A stretch of 64,000 nt of DNA, from contig NZ_JAJBMO010000013.1 in assembly GCF_020537505.1 (NCBI RefSeq), forward strand, positions 31,540 through 95,539, given 5' to 3'. Numbering within the stretch: the first letter of the stretch is position 1; each line of letters starts with the position of its first letter. Under the pieces are notes generated by a model. It saw nothing but the letters and a program-made list of their open reading frames with translations. It did no database searches and was not told the DNA's origin. Both the position numbers and the translations under genes were made by a program. This document shows, one piece after another, positions 9,338-18,161 of the stretch. Origin of the DNA: Blautia glucerasea. Lineage in GTDB: Bacteria > Bacillota > Clostridia > Lachnospirales > Lachnospiraceae.

Positions 9338-9602
9338 AATGTCCTCCCATATTCTTAACTTTTAGGAACATTATACCGCTGTCCTGCTCTGTATGAAACA
9401 TAAATCGTTCGTCAAATTCCCGGTGAATTCCGCTTATTCTGTGGCTTTTCTGCATATTTTCCTATTTTATGATCACTTATATAAAGACGTTCCGCAATAT
9501 ATCAGTTAGTTTTTGATTTATCGCGGAATAAGTGTGATATATTGCGGAATAGCTTTGATATTTCGCGCGAGAAGCCAAATATATAGCGGAAATAAATGTA
9601 AA

Positions 9603-9652
9603 TGCCCCTTAAACAGCTTCTGCTTATTTCTACAGAGTCTGCTTAAAGGGCA
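9603..9652 (-). terminator. Probable terminator downstream of murF
   Basis: On the minus strand TGCCCTTTAA pairs with TTTAAGGGGCA, with smaller internal pairing, and is followed by TTTACATTTATTT. Confidence 0.6.
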
Positions 9653-9664
9653 GCGTATCATCTA

Positions 9665-9693
9665 GGTTACTGGTCACGGAGTAAACAGTAACC
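9665..9693. repeat. Dispersed palindrome GTTACTG...CAGTAAC, copy a
   Basis: GGTTACTG and CAGTAACC arms around ACTCCGT-like spacing (minus-strand reading). Close copies lie at 15569-15596 and 48732-48760. All are intergenic. Confidence 0.65.
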
Positions 9694-9713
9694 CGTTTAG
9701 AGCATTACATTCT

Positions 9714-11081
9714 TTACATTTCTTGCAATGTAGCGACTACTTTCTCGAACTGCATAAAGTGAGACGCCTTTACCAAAATGGTATCACCGGTCTGCACATA
9801 ATCAGACAGATGTGCCAGAAGGCTGTCGCGGTCTGGTTCTTCGATAACCGTAAGCTCCGGGTTCTTTCTGGCCATCTTTGCAATGTTTGCGGAAAGAGGG
9901 CCTGTGCAGATACAAACATCAATTCCACACTGGGCAGCATGCTCTCCAACCTCAGCGTGAAGCTGGACTTCATTCTCCCCAAGCTCACCCATATCTCCCA
10001 GAATCGCCACTCTTCTGCCAGCACCATCCTTCAACACGTCCAGAGAAGCCTTCATGGACATTGGGTTTGCATTATAGCAGTCATCCACGATCAGGAAACG
10101 GTCGGTCTCGATCATATGGAATCTTCCGCTGATGGCCTCTAACGTCTCAATTCCGTGACGGATCTGCTCCAGGGTCAGTCCATAAATACGGCCAACTGCA
10201 GTAGCAGCCAGTGCGTTGTACACCATATGGCGTCCCGGCATTGGAATGTCCGCAGTAAAAGACTCACCGCCAGCATGGATGCGGCAGGTCATTCCTTTCA
10301 GTCCTCTGCTTACGATCTCATCTGCATAAATATCCTTGTCCTCTTCCATGCCAAAGAATACCGGCTTGATTCCCTCATACTCTTTTACTGTGCAGAGCTT
10401 ATCATCGTCACCATTTAATACAATGTGGCCATCTTTTTTCAGATATTTGAAAATTTCAGTCTTCGCTTTCAGCACACCGTCTCTGTCCCCAAGATTTTCC
10501 AGGTGGCAGGTACCGATATTGGTGATCACGCAGGTGTCTGGTCTTGCGATCTTCGCCAGACGTGTCATCTCGCCAAAATCGCTGATTCCCATTTCCAGAA
10601 CTGCAATCTCATCCTCGTCACGAAGGCGGAAAACAGTGAGGGGAAGTCCCAGCTCATTGTTAAAGTTTCCCTGGGTTTTCAGGGTACGGTATTTCTCTTT
10701 CAGGACAGAAGCAATTACCTCTTTTGTGCTTGTTTTTCCAACACTTCCGGTAATTCCGACAACTGGAATCTGAAGCTGCTGCAGATAAAATTCTGCGATA
10801 TCCTTCACTGCCTGAAGGGAAGATTCCACTTTGATGTATGGAAAGTCCGCATTCTCCAATGTACGCTCAGATAAGGTGGCGAGGGCACCGGCTTCCATCA
10901 CCTGTGGAATAAACCTGTGGGCATCTACCCGCTCCCCTACGATGGGTACAAATAAGGTTCCGGCTTCTGCCTTGCGGCTGTCAGTTGTAATAGAGGAAAC
11001 TTCCTGATCCAGCTTGCCGGCTGGTCCGAAATAAACACCGCCGCAGGCTTTTGTCAGGTTTTCCAGGGTAAGATTTTTCAT
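9714..11081 (-). CDS. murF: UDP-N-acetylmuramoyl-tripeptide--D-alanyl-D-alanine ligase
   Basis: A 455-residue Mur ligase that adds D-Ala-D-Ala to the UDP-MurNAc tripeptide in the last cytoplasmic step of peptidoglycan precursor synthesis. The domains run in the usual order: an N-terminal UDP-binding domain (1-100), a central ATPase with GITGSVGKTSTKE (109-121), and a C-terminal domain with the DDCYNANPMSM motif typical of MurF. AAGGAT lies upstream of the ATG. It is downstream of ddl on the same strand, 159 bp away, so the enzyme making D-Ala-D-Ala and the one using it are neighbours. Confidence 0.95.
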   Translation of the reverse strand: MKNLTLENLTKACGGVYFGPAGKLDQEVSSITTDSRKAEAGTLFVPIVGERVDAHRFIPQVMEAGALATLSERTLENADFPYIKVESSLQAVKDIAEFYLQQLQIPVVGITGSVGKTSTKEVIASVLKEKYRTLKTQGNFNNELGLPLTVFRLRDEDEIAVLEMGISDFGEMTRLAKIARPDTCVITNIGTCHLENLGDRDGVLKAKTEIFKYLKKDGHIVLNGDDDKLCTVKEYEGIKPVFFGMEEDKDIYADEIVSRGLKGMTCRIHAGGESFTADIPMPGRHMVYNALAATAVGRIYGLTLEQIRHGIETLEAISGRFHMIETDRFLIVDDCYNANPMSMKASLDVLKDGAGRRVAILGDMGELGENEVQLHAEVGEHAAQCGIDVCICTGPLSANIAKMARKNPELTVIEEPDRDSLLAHLSDYVQTGDTILVKASHFMQFEKVVATLQEM

Positions 11082-11141
11082 ATGATTTGATCCTTATGCT
11101 ATTTTTTACTATTTATTTTCTATTTCTCTTAATGCAATATA

Positions 11142-11189
11142 TTCCCATACCAGACCACACTCCAAATAAAGTCCTGTCTGATATGGGAA
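11142..11189. repeat. Inverted repeat between ddl and murF
   Basis: TTCCCATACCAGAC pairs with GTCTGATATGGGAA around a 20-nt loop. There is no long T run on either strand. It could be a weak terminator after ddl or a leader structure of murF. Confidence 0.45.
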
Positions 11190-11240
11190 ATAATGATTCT
11201 GCGATACCAATAGGGCACCTCATGCTTTTTCGTTATATCT

Positions 11241-12275
11241 TTATTCGTACTTCTTTAAAGAAATACGGATCAGCTCCTCACAAAGTGTAGGGTAATCCAT
11301 GCCCAGCACCTTCGCCTCCTGCGGGATCAGACTGGTAGGAGTCATTCCCGGAAGGGTGTTTGCCTCCAGACAATACATATCTCCGTTCTCTTTCATCATA
11401 AAATCCAGGCGGCTGTAACCGGTAAGTCCAAGTGCCTTCGCTGCCTTTACTGCATTTTCCTGCATTTTCGCAGTCAACTCCGGGGAAATCTCAGCCGGAC
11501 AGGTCTCGACAGTAGAACCTGCCTGGTATTTATTCTTGTAATCATAGAACCCCTGGATCGGTGCGATCTCAATGATGGGATAAGCCTTGTCGTCTACCAC
11601 TGCAACAGAGAACTCACGTCCCTTGATATATTCCTCAACCACAATGTCAGCCCCGTACTGGCTTGCATCAGCAAGCGCATCCTCGTACTCCTTCTGGCCA
11701 TTTACAATATAGACACCTACACTGGAACCGCCACAGCTTGTTTTTACGACTACCGGGAACTCCAGGCCATGTTTGGCAACGTCTTTTTCCAGATGGTCCC
11801 TGGTCATGGTAAATCCGCCTGGGGTAGGAACCTGGTTCATCAGGAAAACTTCCTTGGTAATGCGCTTATCCATAGCCATGGCACTGCTGAGATAGCCAGT
11901 TCCTGTATAACGGATTCCCATCAGGTCAAAGGCTGCCTGTACCTTGCCATCCTCACCATTTGCACCGTGAAGGCCAAGGAATACAATGTCGCATTTTTCA
12001 CAAAGCTCCAGAACATTGGGACCAAAAAAGCTTCTTCTGGTTTTCTCCATCTCTTTGATCTGCGGATTAAAGCTGCTCATATATGCCGCAGCCTTCTCCA
12101 CATCATACTCAGCCGGGAAAGGATTCTCCCAGTCAACGTTCTCTACACCACAAAAAATATCTACAAGAATTGCCTCATGGCCCTTCTGACGAAGTGCTCC
12201 ACAGATTCCGGTACCGGATACGATGGAAATCTCTCTCTCCGTACTGGTTCCACCAGCCAAAACTACTATCTTCAT
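11241..12275 (-). CDS. ddl: D-alanine--D-alanine ligase
   Basis: A 344-residue ATP-grasp enzyme that joins two D-Ala for peptidoglycan precursors. The chain starts MKIVVLAGGTSTEREISIVS, the conserved Ddl N terminus. It contains GLHGANGEDGKVQAAFDLMG and the ATP-grasp core (FPVVVKTSCGGSSVGVYIV, YIKGREFSVAV). The metal and D-Ala binding segment near the C terminus is CLEANTLPGMTPTSLIPQEA. AGGAG lies before the ATG. The sequence does not show the features I would expect of D-Ala-D-Lac or D-Ala-D-Ser resistance ligases, though specificity cannot be proved from sequence. Confidence 0.94.
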   Translation of the reverse strand: MKIVVLAGGTSTEREISIVSGTGICGALRQKGHEAILVDIFCGVENVDWENPFPAEYDVEKAAAYMSSFNPQIKEMEKTRRSFFGPNVLELCEKCDIVFLGLHGANGEDGKVQAAFDLMGIRYTGTGYLSSAMAMDKRITKEVFLMNQVPTPGGFTMTRDHLEKDVAKHGLEFPVVVKTSCGGSSVGVYIVNGQKEYEDALADASQYGADIVVEEYIKGREFSVAVVDDKAYPIIEIAPIQGFYDYKNKYQAGSTVETCPAEISPELTAKMQENAVKAAKALGLTGYSRLDFMMKENGDMYCLEANTLPGMTPTSLIPQEAKVLGMDYPTLCEELIRISLKKYE

Positions 12276-12448
12276 GATTTTATATCTCCTTTGTTTTATT
12301 CATAAACGAAACTGTTCAGTTCCTTCACAGTTACACCCTTCGCGATGCACAGAAATCATGCATCCGCATAATTTCGCGCTGTGGTTCCCGGGTTTTCTGT
12401 GAACCTTGTTCACACAAAACACCTCGCGGAATATTACCTGCTGAATAG

Positions 12449-13849
12449 TTACTCATAAACAACCACAGGCATACCAACCTCAATATTCGCATAAATCCCA
12501 GCTGCCTTGTCATATGGAACATTCACGCATCCATGGGAGCCCTCCCACAGATAAAGATTTCCTCCAAACTCAGAACGCCAGGAAGCGTCGTGGATTCCCA
12601 CATTTCCGGCAAAAGGCATCCAGTAGGTCACATTTGCCTCGTAGTCCTCTCCGGTAAGTACTGCCGGGGATTCCTTGGCATCCAGTGCGTAACAGCCTGT
12701 AGGAGTCCCACAGCCCTCAATATCAGGGTTTCCGCTTACGATCGGGGTATCCACGATCGGGGTTCCCTTCTGGTAAAAAACCAGGCGCTGGTTTGTCAGA
12801 TCGATTTCTACATAGGTGGAGCCAATATCATTGGTTCCACGGCTGTAACCGGAATACAGATAAACAGGCTCACGTACCTGGGTTACACCGCTTTCGATGG
12901 CAGCGATCAGAGCTTTTACTTCCTCGTCCTGATCGATCACCCAGCCGTAGTCGCCGCCCTTTACCTCCACTTCCCGATTATCATAGGTCAGAAATGTACG
13001 TGTCTGTCCCATGGTATCATATTTCATGCCAAGCTCCGCCACATATTGTCTCACCAGAGTTTCATCCAGGATCACATTTCCATCCTCATCATAGCCGAAC
13101 CAGTTCCTGATCACACTCCGGTTCACAGTCTCCGTGCGGTCCGCAAAGTCATAGGTTATGATCACCTTAGCCAGCTGGTTCATTTTGTCACAGTTGGATT
13201 TCAGCTGCTCATCAGAGCTGTACACAGATGGTTTCCGGTAACAGCTTTCGTCCTCCAGATTTACAGAGGTTTTCCCACGGAGCATTGCTGCGGCAATCAC
13301 TTCTTCTGTCTTGGTGCGGTCCAGGGCATTTCCAACCACCTCGGGAACGATTTCGAAGGAATCTCCGGTATCCTGGATCTGGGCGTCTACAGGCTGGACT
13401 ACATTCCCGGCCTGCATGCAGTTCAGATTGTCTACAGCCTGCTGCAGCTGCTCCACATTATAACTGAGGGATTCTGAAATATCGTAATTTTTATCCTGGT
13501 TAAAGGCCAGAAACCAGGTAAAGCGGTCCTGATCCCTGATCAGCTGCTTCACAATGCCAGTAGACACATAGGAAAGCCCCACATCCTGGGCGGAAATGGC
13601 TTCCTGGCCGTTTTTCATGGTCTCCACAGCAAGAACATAAGCACTCACACGCTGGTTCAAAAGCTTCTCGGTATCTTCTGAAGTCATGTAGGAACAATTA
13701 AAGCCATTCACCATAGAGCCTGGAAGAAAATGACTGGAAAAGTAGTACACGCCATATCCATAAGCGCCTGCTGTAAAAAGCAGCAGCAAAACCACAAGTA
13801 AAATAACAATCGTTCTTCCTGCGCCTGCTTTTTCCTTATTTTTTGCCAT
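12449..13849 (-). CDS. L,D-transpeptidase with peptidoglycan-binding-like domain
   Basis: A 466-residue membrane-anchored enzyme. Residues 13-36 form an N-terminal transmembrane anchor (TIVILLVVLLLLFTAGAYGY). The middle part (about 70-310) resembles the PG_binding_4 repeats often found in Firmicute L,D-transpeptidases. Residues 335-466 are the YkuD catalytic domain, with H420 (IHDASW) and SHGCVN at 438-443, of which C441 is the nucleophile. It makes 3-3 cross-links or attaches substituents to peptidoglycan outside the membrane. GGGAGG lies 6 nt before the ATG. It follows the ddl/murF wall-precursor genes but is likely a separate transcript. Confidence 0.92.
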   Translation of the reverse strand: MAKNKEKAGAGRTIVILLVVLLLLFTAGAYGYGVYYFSSHFLPGSMVNGFNCSYMTSEDTEKLLNQRVSAYVLAVETMKNGQEAISAQDVGLSYVSTGIVKQLIRDQDRFTWFLAFNQDKNYDISESLSYNVEQLQQAVDNLNCMQAGNVVQPVDAQIQDTGDSFEIVPEVVGNALDRTKTEEVIAAAMLRGKTSVNLEDESCYRKPSVYSSDEQLKSNCDKMNQLAKVIITYDFADRTETVNRSVIRNWFGYDEDGNVILDETLVRQYVAELGMKYDTMGQTRTFLTYDNREVEVKGGDYGWVIDQDEEVKALIAAIESGVTQVREPVYLYSGYSRGTNDIGSTYVEIDLTNQRLVFYQKGTPIVDTPIVSGNPDIEGCGTPTGCYALDAKESPAVLTGEDYEANVTYWMPFAGNVGIHDASWRSEFGGNLYLWEGSHGCVNVPYDKAAGIYANIEVGMPVVVYE

Positions 13850-14164
13850 AAATTCCTCCCTGCTTATGCTGAATTCTTATTGCCTTTACACGACCACATC
13901 TTCTATTTACCTTATGCGGGAAATAAACTCCATAGCCGGTATTTATTTCTGCCTTCCAAATGCAGACGGGTAAAGACAATAAAAAGCAGATGCTTACTGT
14001 TCACAGATAACAGTAGATTACTCTGCCTCTTTTTATATGCCAGACCAGGTACTTTTCCTGATCTGGCATGGTTACATTCTATGCGCGAATTTCCGGTTTC
14101 AGAGCCTGTTAGAAAATTATGGTCCACCTTTTACGGAAAGGCTGCCGTTCACAGCAGCACGCTT
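13850..14164. other. Gene-free stretch with a hairpin
   Basis: No gene. It holds a long inverted repeat at 14038-14069 (ATGCCAGACCAGG and its near complement), with no clear T tract on either strand, and near 14144 a degenerate relative of the GTTACTG...CAGTAAC palindromes. Confidence 0.5.
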
Positions 14165-15445
14165 TTAGCCGAGAAGTTTTTCTACACTGACAAGCTTCAC
14201 ACAAAGTACGAATACCTGTGCTGCTTTGCCAAGATCCTCAAGTGTAGGGAAGGATGGAGCAATACGGATGTTGGAGTCTTTCGGATCCTTGCCGTATGGA
14301 TAAGTAGCACCTGCGCCAGTAAGGACAACGCCAGCCTCTTTTGCTCTGGCTACAATTGCCTTTGCGCAGCCATCCATGGAATCAAAAGAGATGAAGTATC
14401 CGCCGTGCGGCTTTGTCCACTCACCGATTCCAAGTCCGGAAAGCTCTTTGTCAAGGGTATCCAGCACCAGCTCAAATTTCGGGCGGAGGATATCTGCATG
14501 CTTTCTCATGTGGGCGTGAAGTCCGTCAAGATCCTTGAAGAATCTTACGTGACGGAGCTGGTTCAGCTTATCATGACCGATGGTCTGAACCTGCATATAT
14601 CTGCGGAAATCATCCAGGTTTGCCTTGGAAGCTGCTACAGCTGCGATACCGGAGCCAGGGAAGCTTACCTTGGAAGTGGATGTGAATTTATAAACAAGAT
14701 CAGGGTTGCCAGCCTTCGCACACTCCCCAAGAATCTCAACCAGGAAATCCTGATTATCATCATAGAGATGATGGATGCTGTAGGCATTATCCCAGTAAAT
14801 ACGGAAGTCCGGTGCTGCCGGTTTCAGTCTTGCGAAACGCTCTACAGTTTCTTTCGAGTAGGTGTAGCCCTGTGGGTTGGAGTATTTCGGAACACACCAG
14901 ATTCCCTTGATGGCTGCATCCTCACTTACCAGCTTCTCTACCATGTCCATATCCGGTCCCTGTGGAGTCATCGGAACATTGATCATCTCGATTCCGAAAA
15001 ATTCGGTGATCTTGAAGTGACGGTCATAACCTGGTACCGGACAGAGGAATTTCACCTTGTCAAGCTTGCACCATGGAGTATTTCCCATTACACCCTGAGT
15101 CATGGAACGTGCAATACTGTCAAACATAACGTTCAGGCTTGAGTTTCCATATATGATAATGTGTTCCGGATCTACCTCAGACATTTCTCCAAGAAGACGC
15201 TTGGCTTCCGGAATACCATCGATCACACCGTAGTTACGGCAATCTACTCCGGTCTCGCATTTCAGATCTGAATCGCCCCTCAGAACGTCCATCATTTCCA
15301 TAGAAAGCGCCAGCTGCGCATTGCTTGGCTTTCCTCTTGACATATCAAGGGCAAGTCCCTGTGCCTTGATCTCCTCGAATTCTTTATCCAGCTCTTTTTT
15401 CAGCGCCAGAAGCTCTTCATGATTCATTTCGGTATATTTTTTCAT
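14165..15445 (-). CDS. PLP-dependent class I aminotransferase (aspartate aminotransferase-like)
   Basis: A 426-residue fold-type I aminotransferase of the bacterial aspartate/alanine-type subfamily (PF12897-like). Marks are LALDMSRGKPSNAQLALSME near the N terminus, YGNSSLNVMFDSIAR, CVPKYSNPQGYTYSKETVER, the PLP-site context RIYWDNAYSIHHL, and the Schiff-base lysine in FTSTSKVSFPGSG. The C-terminal Arg is in NIRIAPSFP. It moves an amino group between an amino acid and a 2-oxoacid; the exact pair is unknown. The start is the ATG with AAAGGAGG 6 nt upstream. It is monocistronic, with a near-consensus -35. Confidence 0.88.
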   Translation of the reverse strand: MKKYTEMNHEELLALKKELDKEFEEIKAQGLALDMSRGKPSNAQLALSMEMMDVLRGDSDLKCETGVDCRNYGVIDGIPEAKRLLGEMSEVDPEHIIIYGNSSLNVMFDSIARSMTQGVMGNTPWCKLDKVKFLCPVPGYDRHFKITEFFGIEMINVPMTPQGPDMDMVEKLVSEDAAIKGIWCVPKYSNPQGYTYSKETVERFARLKPAAPDFRIYWDNAYSIHHLYDDNQDFLVEILGECAKAGNPDLVYKFTSTSKVSFPGSGIAAVAASKANLDDFRRYMQVQTIGHDKLNQLRHVRFFKDLDGLHAHMRKHADILRPKFELVLDTLDKELSGLGIGEWTKPHGGYFISFDSMDGCAKAIVARAKEAGVVLTGAGATYPYGKDPKDSNIRIAPSFPTLEDLGKAAQVFVLCVKLVSVEKLLG

Positions 15446-15503
15446 AAATTCCTCCTTTGGCAGTTGCCTGTTTGGTGTATCCTCCTCGTATATCTTTTCC
15501 ATT

Positions 15504-15530
15504 TTAGTATGCTAAATTGTCGGTTGTCAA
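15504..15530 (-). promoter_or_regulatory. Aminotransferase promoter overlapped by a TTTAGC palindrome
   Basis: On the minus strand the -35 TTGACA (15525-15530) is consensus, followed by a 15-bp spacer and TACTAA (15504-15509). The palindrome TTTAGC-AT-ACTAAA covers the spacer end and -10. It matches the palindrome upstream of the hydratase gene (3801-3814) in all but two arm or spacer bases. Confidence 0.55.
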
Positions 15531-15568
15531 GTGTTTGGCTCTATTTTATATAAAATCCCCCTTAAACC

Positions 15569-15625
15569 GGTTACTGTTCACTCCGTTCACAGTAACGCGC
15601 TTCGCGGAACGTTACCAGTGAGCAG
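15569..15625. repeat. Dispersed palindrome GTTACTG...CAGTAAC, copy d
   Basis: GGTTACTGTTCACTCCGTTC followed by ACAGTAAC, then a second small hairpin around GCGCTTCGCGGAAC. It lies between the aminotransferase and methyltransferase genes. Confidence 0.65.
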
Positions 15626-15631
15626 CAACTC

Positions 15632-16492
15632 TTAAACCGCTTCCCATCTTCCAGAAGCACCGCATGGCAATACCAGCCCATTTGACTTCACCGGAAGACC
15701 AATTTCCTGGGAATCTACATGTCCCTTATACTTCTTCATCTCTGTTGCCAGCATATAAGTAAGTACAGCCGGAGCAAGTCCGGTGGTGTAGGAATTAATC
15801 AAGAAAAACAGTGGATCATCACTGAGAATCTTTGTGCAAAGTTTCACAAGTGGATGAATGGCATCCTCAATTTTCCAGATCTCGCCTTTCGGGCCTCTTC
15901 CATAGGAAGGAGGATCCATGATAATTGCGTCATAGTGATTACCTCGGCGGATTTCACGCTCTACAAACTTCACACAGTCATCTACCAGCCAGCGGATTGG
16001 TGCATCAGCAAGACCACTTGCTGCCGCATTCTCTTTCGCCCAGGTAACCATTCCCTTAGAGGCATCTACGTGTGTAACAGATGCACCTGCGGCTGCTGCC
16101 GCAAGAGTTGCACCACCTGTATAAGCGAACAGGTTCAGCACCTTAACTGGTCTGCCAGCCTTGCGGATCTTATCCCCAAACCAGTCCCAGTTTACAGCTT
16201 GCTCTGGGAAAAGACCGGTGTGCTTGAAACTGAATGGTTTCAGATGGAAAGTAAGATCCTTATAATGAAGATCCCACTGCTGTGGCAGATCAAAGAATTC
16301 CCATTCTCCGCCGCCCTTGGAACTGCGGTGATAATGTGCATTCATCTTGCGCCATCCCGGCTCAGTTTTCGGTGTATCCCAGATTACCTGCGGATCCGGA
16401 CGGACAAGGAGATATTTCCCCCATCTCTCCAGCTTCTCGCCGCAGGAAGTATCAATTACTTCATATTCTTTCCAGCCATTTGCTATCCACAT
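15632..16492 (-). CDS. SAM-dependent methyltransferase, RlmI/RlmK-like
   Basis: A 286-residue class I methyltransferase related to the catalytic half of 23S rRNA methyltransferases of the RlmI/RlmK-L group. The SAM-binding motif I region is VLNLFAYTGGATLAAAAAGA, motif IV is IIMDPPSYGRGPKGE, and the acidic post-I residue lies in VTHVDASKGMV. The RlmI-type N-terminal PUA domain is missing, so RNA recognition must differ; the substrate is inferred to be RNA but not shown. The promoter is TTGACG (16558-16563), 17 bp, TATCAT (16535-16540), with GAGG before the ATG. Confidence 0.85.
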   Translation of the reverse strand: MWIANGWKEYEVIDTSCGEKLERWGKYLLVRPDPQVIWDTPKTEPGWRKMNAHYHRSSKGGGEWEFFDLPQQWDLHYKDLTFHLKPFSFKHTGLFPEQAVNWDWFGDKIRKAGRPVKVLNLFAYTGGATLAAAAAGASVTHVDASKGMVTWAKENAAASGLADAPIRWLVDDCVKFVEREIRRGNHYDAIIMDPPSYGRGPKGEIWKIEDAIHPLVKLCTKILSDDPLFFLINSYTTGLAPAVLTYMLATEMKKYKGHVDSQEIGLPVKSNGLVLPCGASGRWEAV

Positions 16493-16534
16493 TTATATTT
16501 ACCTCGTTCTCTATTCTGTATCAAACATTATTTT

Positions 16535-16563
16535 ATGATAGCAGAAAACTATATCCTCGTCAA
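16535..16563 (-). promoter_or_regulatory. Promoter of the methyltransferase gene
   Basis: TTGACG, 17-bp spacer, TATCAT on the minus strand, 43 bp upstream of the start codon. Confidence 0.65.
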
Positions 16564-16584
16564 TTTTGTTAATACCTAAACATA

Positions 16585-18132
16585 CTAATTATTTCTATAG
16601 TGTTCCGGAGTAATCCCTTCCATTTTTTTGAACACCCGAAAGAAATATTTAACATTTTCATAGCCTACACTCTGCGCAATCTGATACATCTTTTTATCTG
16701 TATTTCTTAACAGAGCTTTAGCATGACTTATTCTCACTTGATTTACATAATCTACAAAGCTTATTCCATTCTGAGACTTGAACGCTGAACTGAGATAACT
16801 CCTGTTCAATCTAAATAATGAAGCTACAAATTCCTGTGTGATGTTCTTTTCATAATGCAGATCAATATATTTCTTTACATTATCTAAAACATCTTTTTCG
16901 GAATAAACACCAGCACTTTCAAATGCCATTGCCATGTTTTTAAAAAGATTCCCGAAATACTCTTCTAATTCTTTAAAACTGAATATGAAATTCATATTAT
17001 TAATGAGATTTAGACTTGCAGCTTTACTTTTATGCAATTGCATTTCATCCGGAAGTGATTTTTTTAAGATTTCAGCCATTTCCAGGCAATAATTTTTAGC
17101 ATTTTTTAAACAACATTTTTCATTTCTTGCAAAATAATGAAACAACTCTGGAAAAATCACTTCAGCTTCACCTATTTTTCCAGCCTCTATCAAAAACATA
17201 AATTGTTCCGCCTTAGGCCATACTATTATACAGTCTGAATGTATTCCCTCTTCATAGATTATGTAATTTTTTTCAGGAATCATCGTCATTTGATTTAATG
17301 CATCTGTACTCTCAAGAAATGCTTCATGTAATTCCTTTAGTGAACTATGTTTTCCGCTGATTCCATAAAATGGATGTATCCTGCAGCTTTCAAAAAACCT
17401 TTCTACACTATCTTTAATTTCCAATAATTTAATTTTAATATCATAAGATGCTTTTTCAGAAAAGAATACCAGTATAAAACACATATTTTCTACATTATCT
17501 TTTTGCAAAATCACCGTATTCATTTCCATATTTCGCATAAACATAAACTCTAGTAATTCACTTTCGTTTATCTCTTCTGCCACTACTGTTACAAGTACAT
17601 AATTTTCAGCGGACATTCGAGCCATTTTCTGTGAACTCAGGCTTGAAATTTCCTGCCCCATTCCAAATAGAATATTCTTCAGGATCTGGCGGTCATACTC
17701 ATACTTCAACTTTTCTTTTTCTGCCTCATTCAACGTAATCTGCTGGTTCAAATTTTCCCTGTCCTCAAGTCGATTTACAACCCGGGTTACCGCCTCCCAT
17801 ATACTTTCTTTGCTGAACGGCTTCACAATATAATCTAATGTATTGGCACGCAATGCTTCTTTTGCATACTCAAAATCTTTATATCCGCTAATCACAATTA
17901 TAAATGTATCTGTATATTGTATAGATAATATAGGCAAAAGCTGCATTCCATCCATAATAGGCATTTTCATATCTGTAATCACAAAATCCGGCTTTTGCTT
18001 TTCCATAATTTCCAGAGCATCTTTTCCATTAGACACTTGCGCAATACATTCTATATTAGGATAATTTTCCAGTTTCTTTATAGTTCCCCTACGGATCAAC
18101 GGCTCATCATCAATTATAATATATGTGTACAT
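16585..18132 (-). CDS. AraC-type response regulator of a two-component system
   Basis: A 515-residue regulator of the YesN type. The N-terminal receiver domain has the DDEP acidic pair, the phospho-acceptor Asp in FVITDMKMPIMDG and the conserved Lys in DYIVKPFSKES. A long helical linker (about 125-400) follows, and then a C-terminal AraC double helix-turn-helix (NITQEFVASLFRLNRSYLSS and KMYQIAQSVGYENVKYFFRV, then GITPEHYR). The start is the ATG with GAGG 8 nt upstream, 29 bp after the kinase stop; an alternative ATG lies at 18156. Cotranscribed with the kinase. It likely controls the adjacent solute-binding protein and rhamnosidase genes (inference). Confidence 0.9.
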   Translation of the reverse strand: MYTYIIIDDEPLIRRGTIKKLENYPNIECIAQVSNGKDALEIMEKQKPDFVITDMKMPIMDGMQLLPILSIQYTDTFIIVISGYKDFEYAKEALRANTLDYIVKPFSKESIWEAVTRVVNRLEDRENLNQQITLNEAEKEKLKYEYDRQILKNILFGMGQEISSLSSQKMARMSAENYVLVTVVAEEINESELLEFMFMRNMEMNTVILQKDNVENMCFILVFFSEKASYDIKIKLLEIKDSVERFFESCRIHPFYGISGKHSSLKELHEAFLESTDALNQMTMIPEKNYIIYEEGIHSDCIIVWPKAEQFMFLIEAGKIGEAEVIFPELFHYFARNEKCCLKNAKNYCLEMAEILKKSLPDEMQLHKSKAASLNLINNMNFIFSFKELEEYFGNLFKNMAMAFESAGVYSEKDVLDNVKKYIDLHYEKNITQEFVASLFRLNRSYLSSAFKSQNGISFVDYVNQVRISHAKALLRNTDKKMYQIAQSVGYENVKYFFRVFKKMEGITPEHYRNN

Positions 18133-18161
18133 CTCCCATTCCTCTTTTTCTATCACTCAGA

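Larger units (their letters stand above)
9338..9713. other. Gene-free stretch with clustered GCGGAA motifs
   Basis: No gene. Between about 9490 and 9600 a short motif of the form TAT-N(0-2)-GCGGAA-T/A-A recurs in four direct copies plus one inverted copy (TTCCGCAATAT). The murF terminator (9603-9652) and a dispersed palindrome (9665-9693) follow. Confidence 0.6.

Noticed and set aside
14038..14069. Terminator between the aminotransferase and L,D-transpeptidase genes
   Set aside because: The stem is good but neither strand has a T run after it; kept only as an inverted repeat in the gap description.
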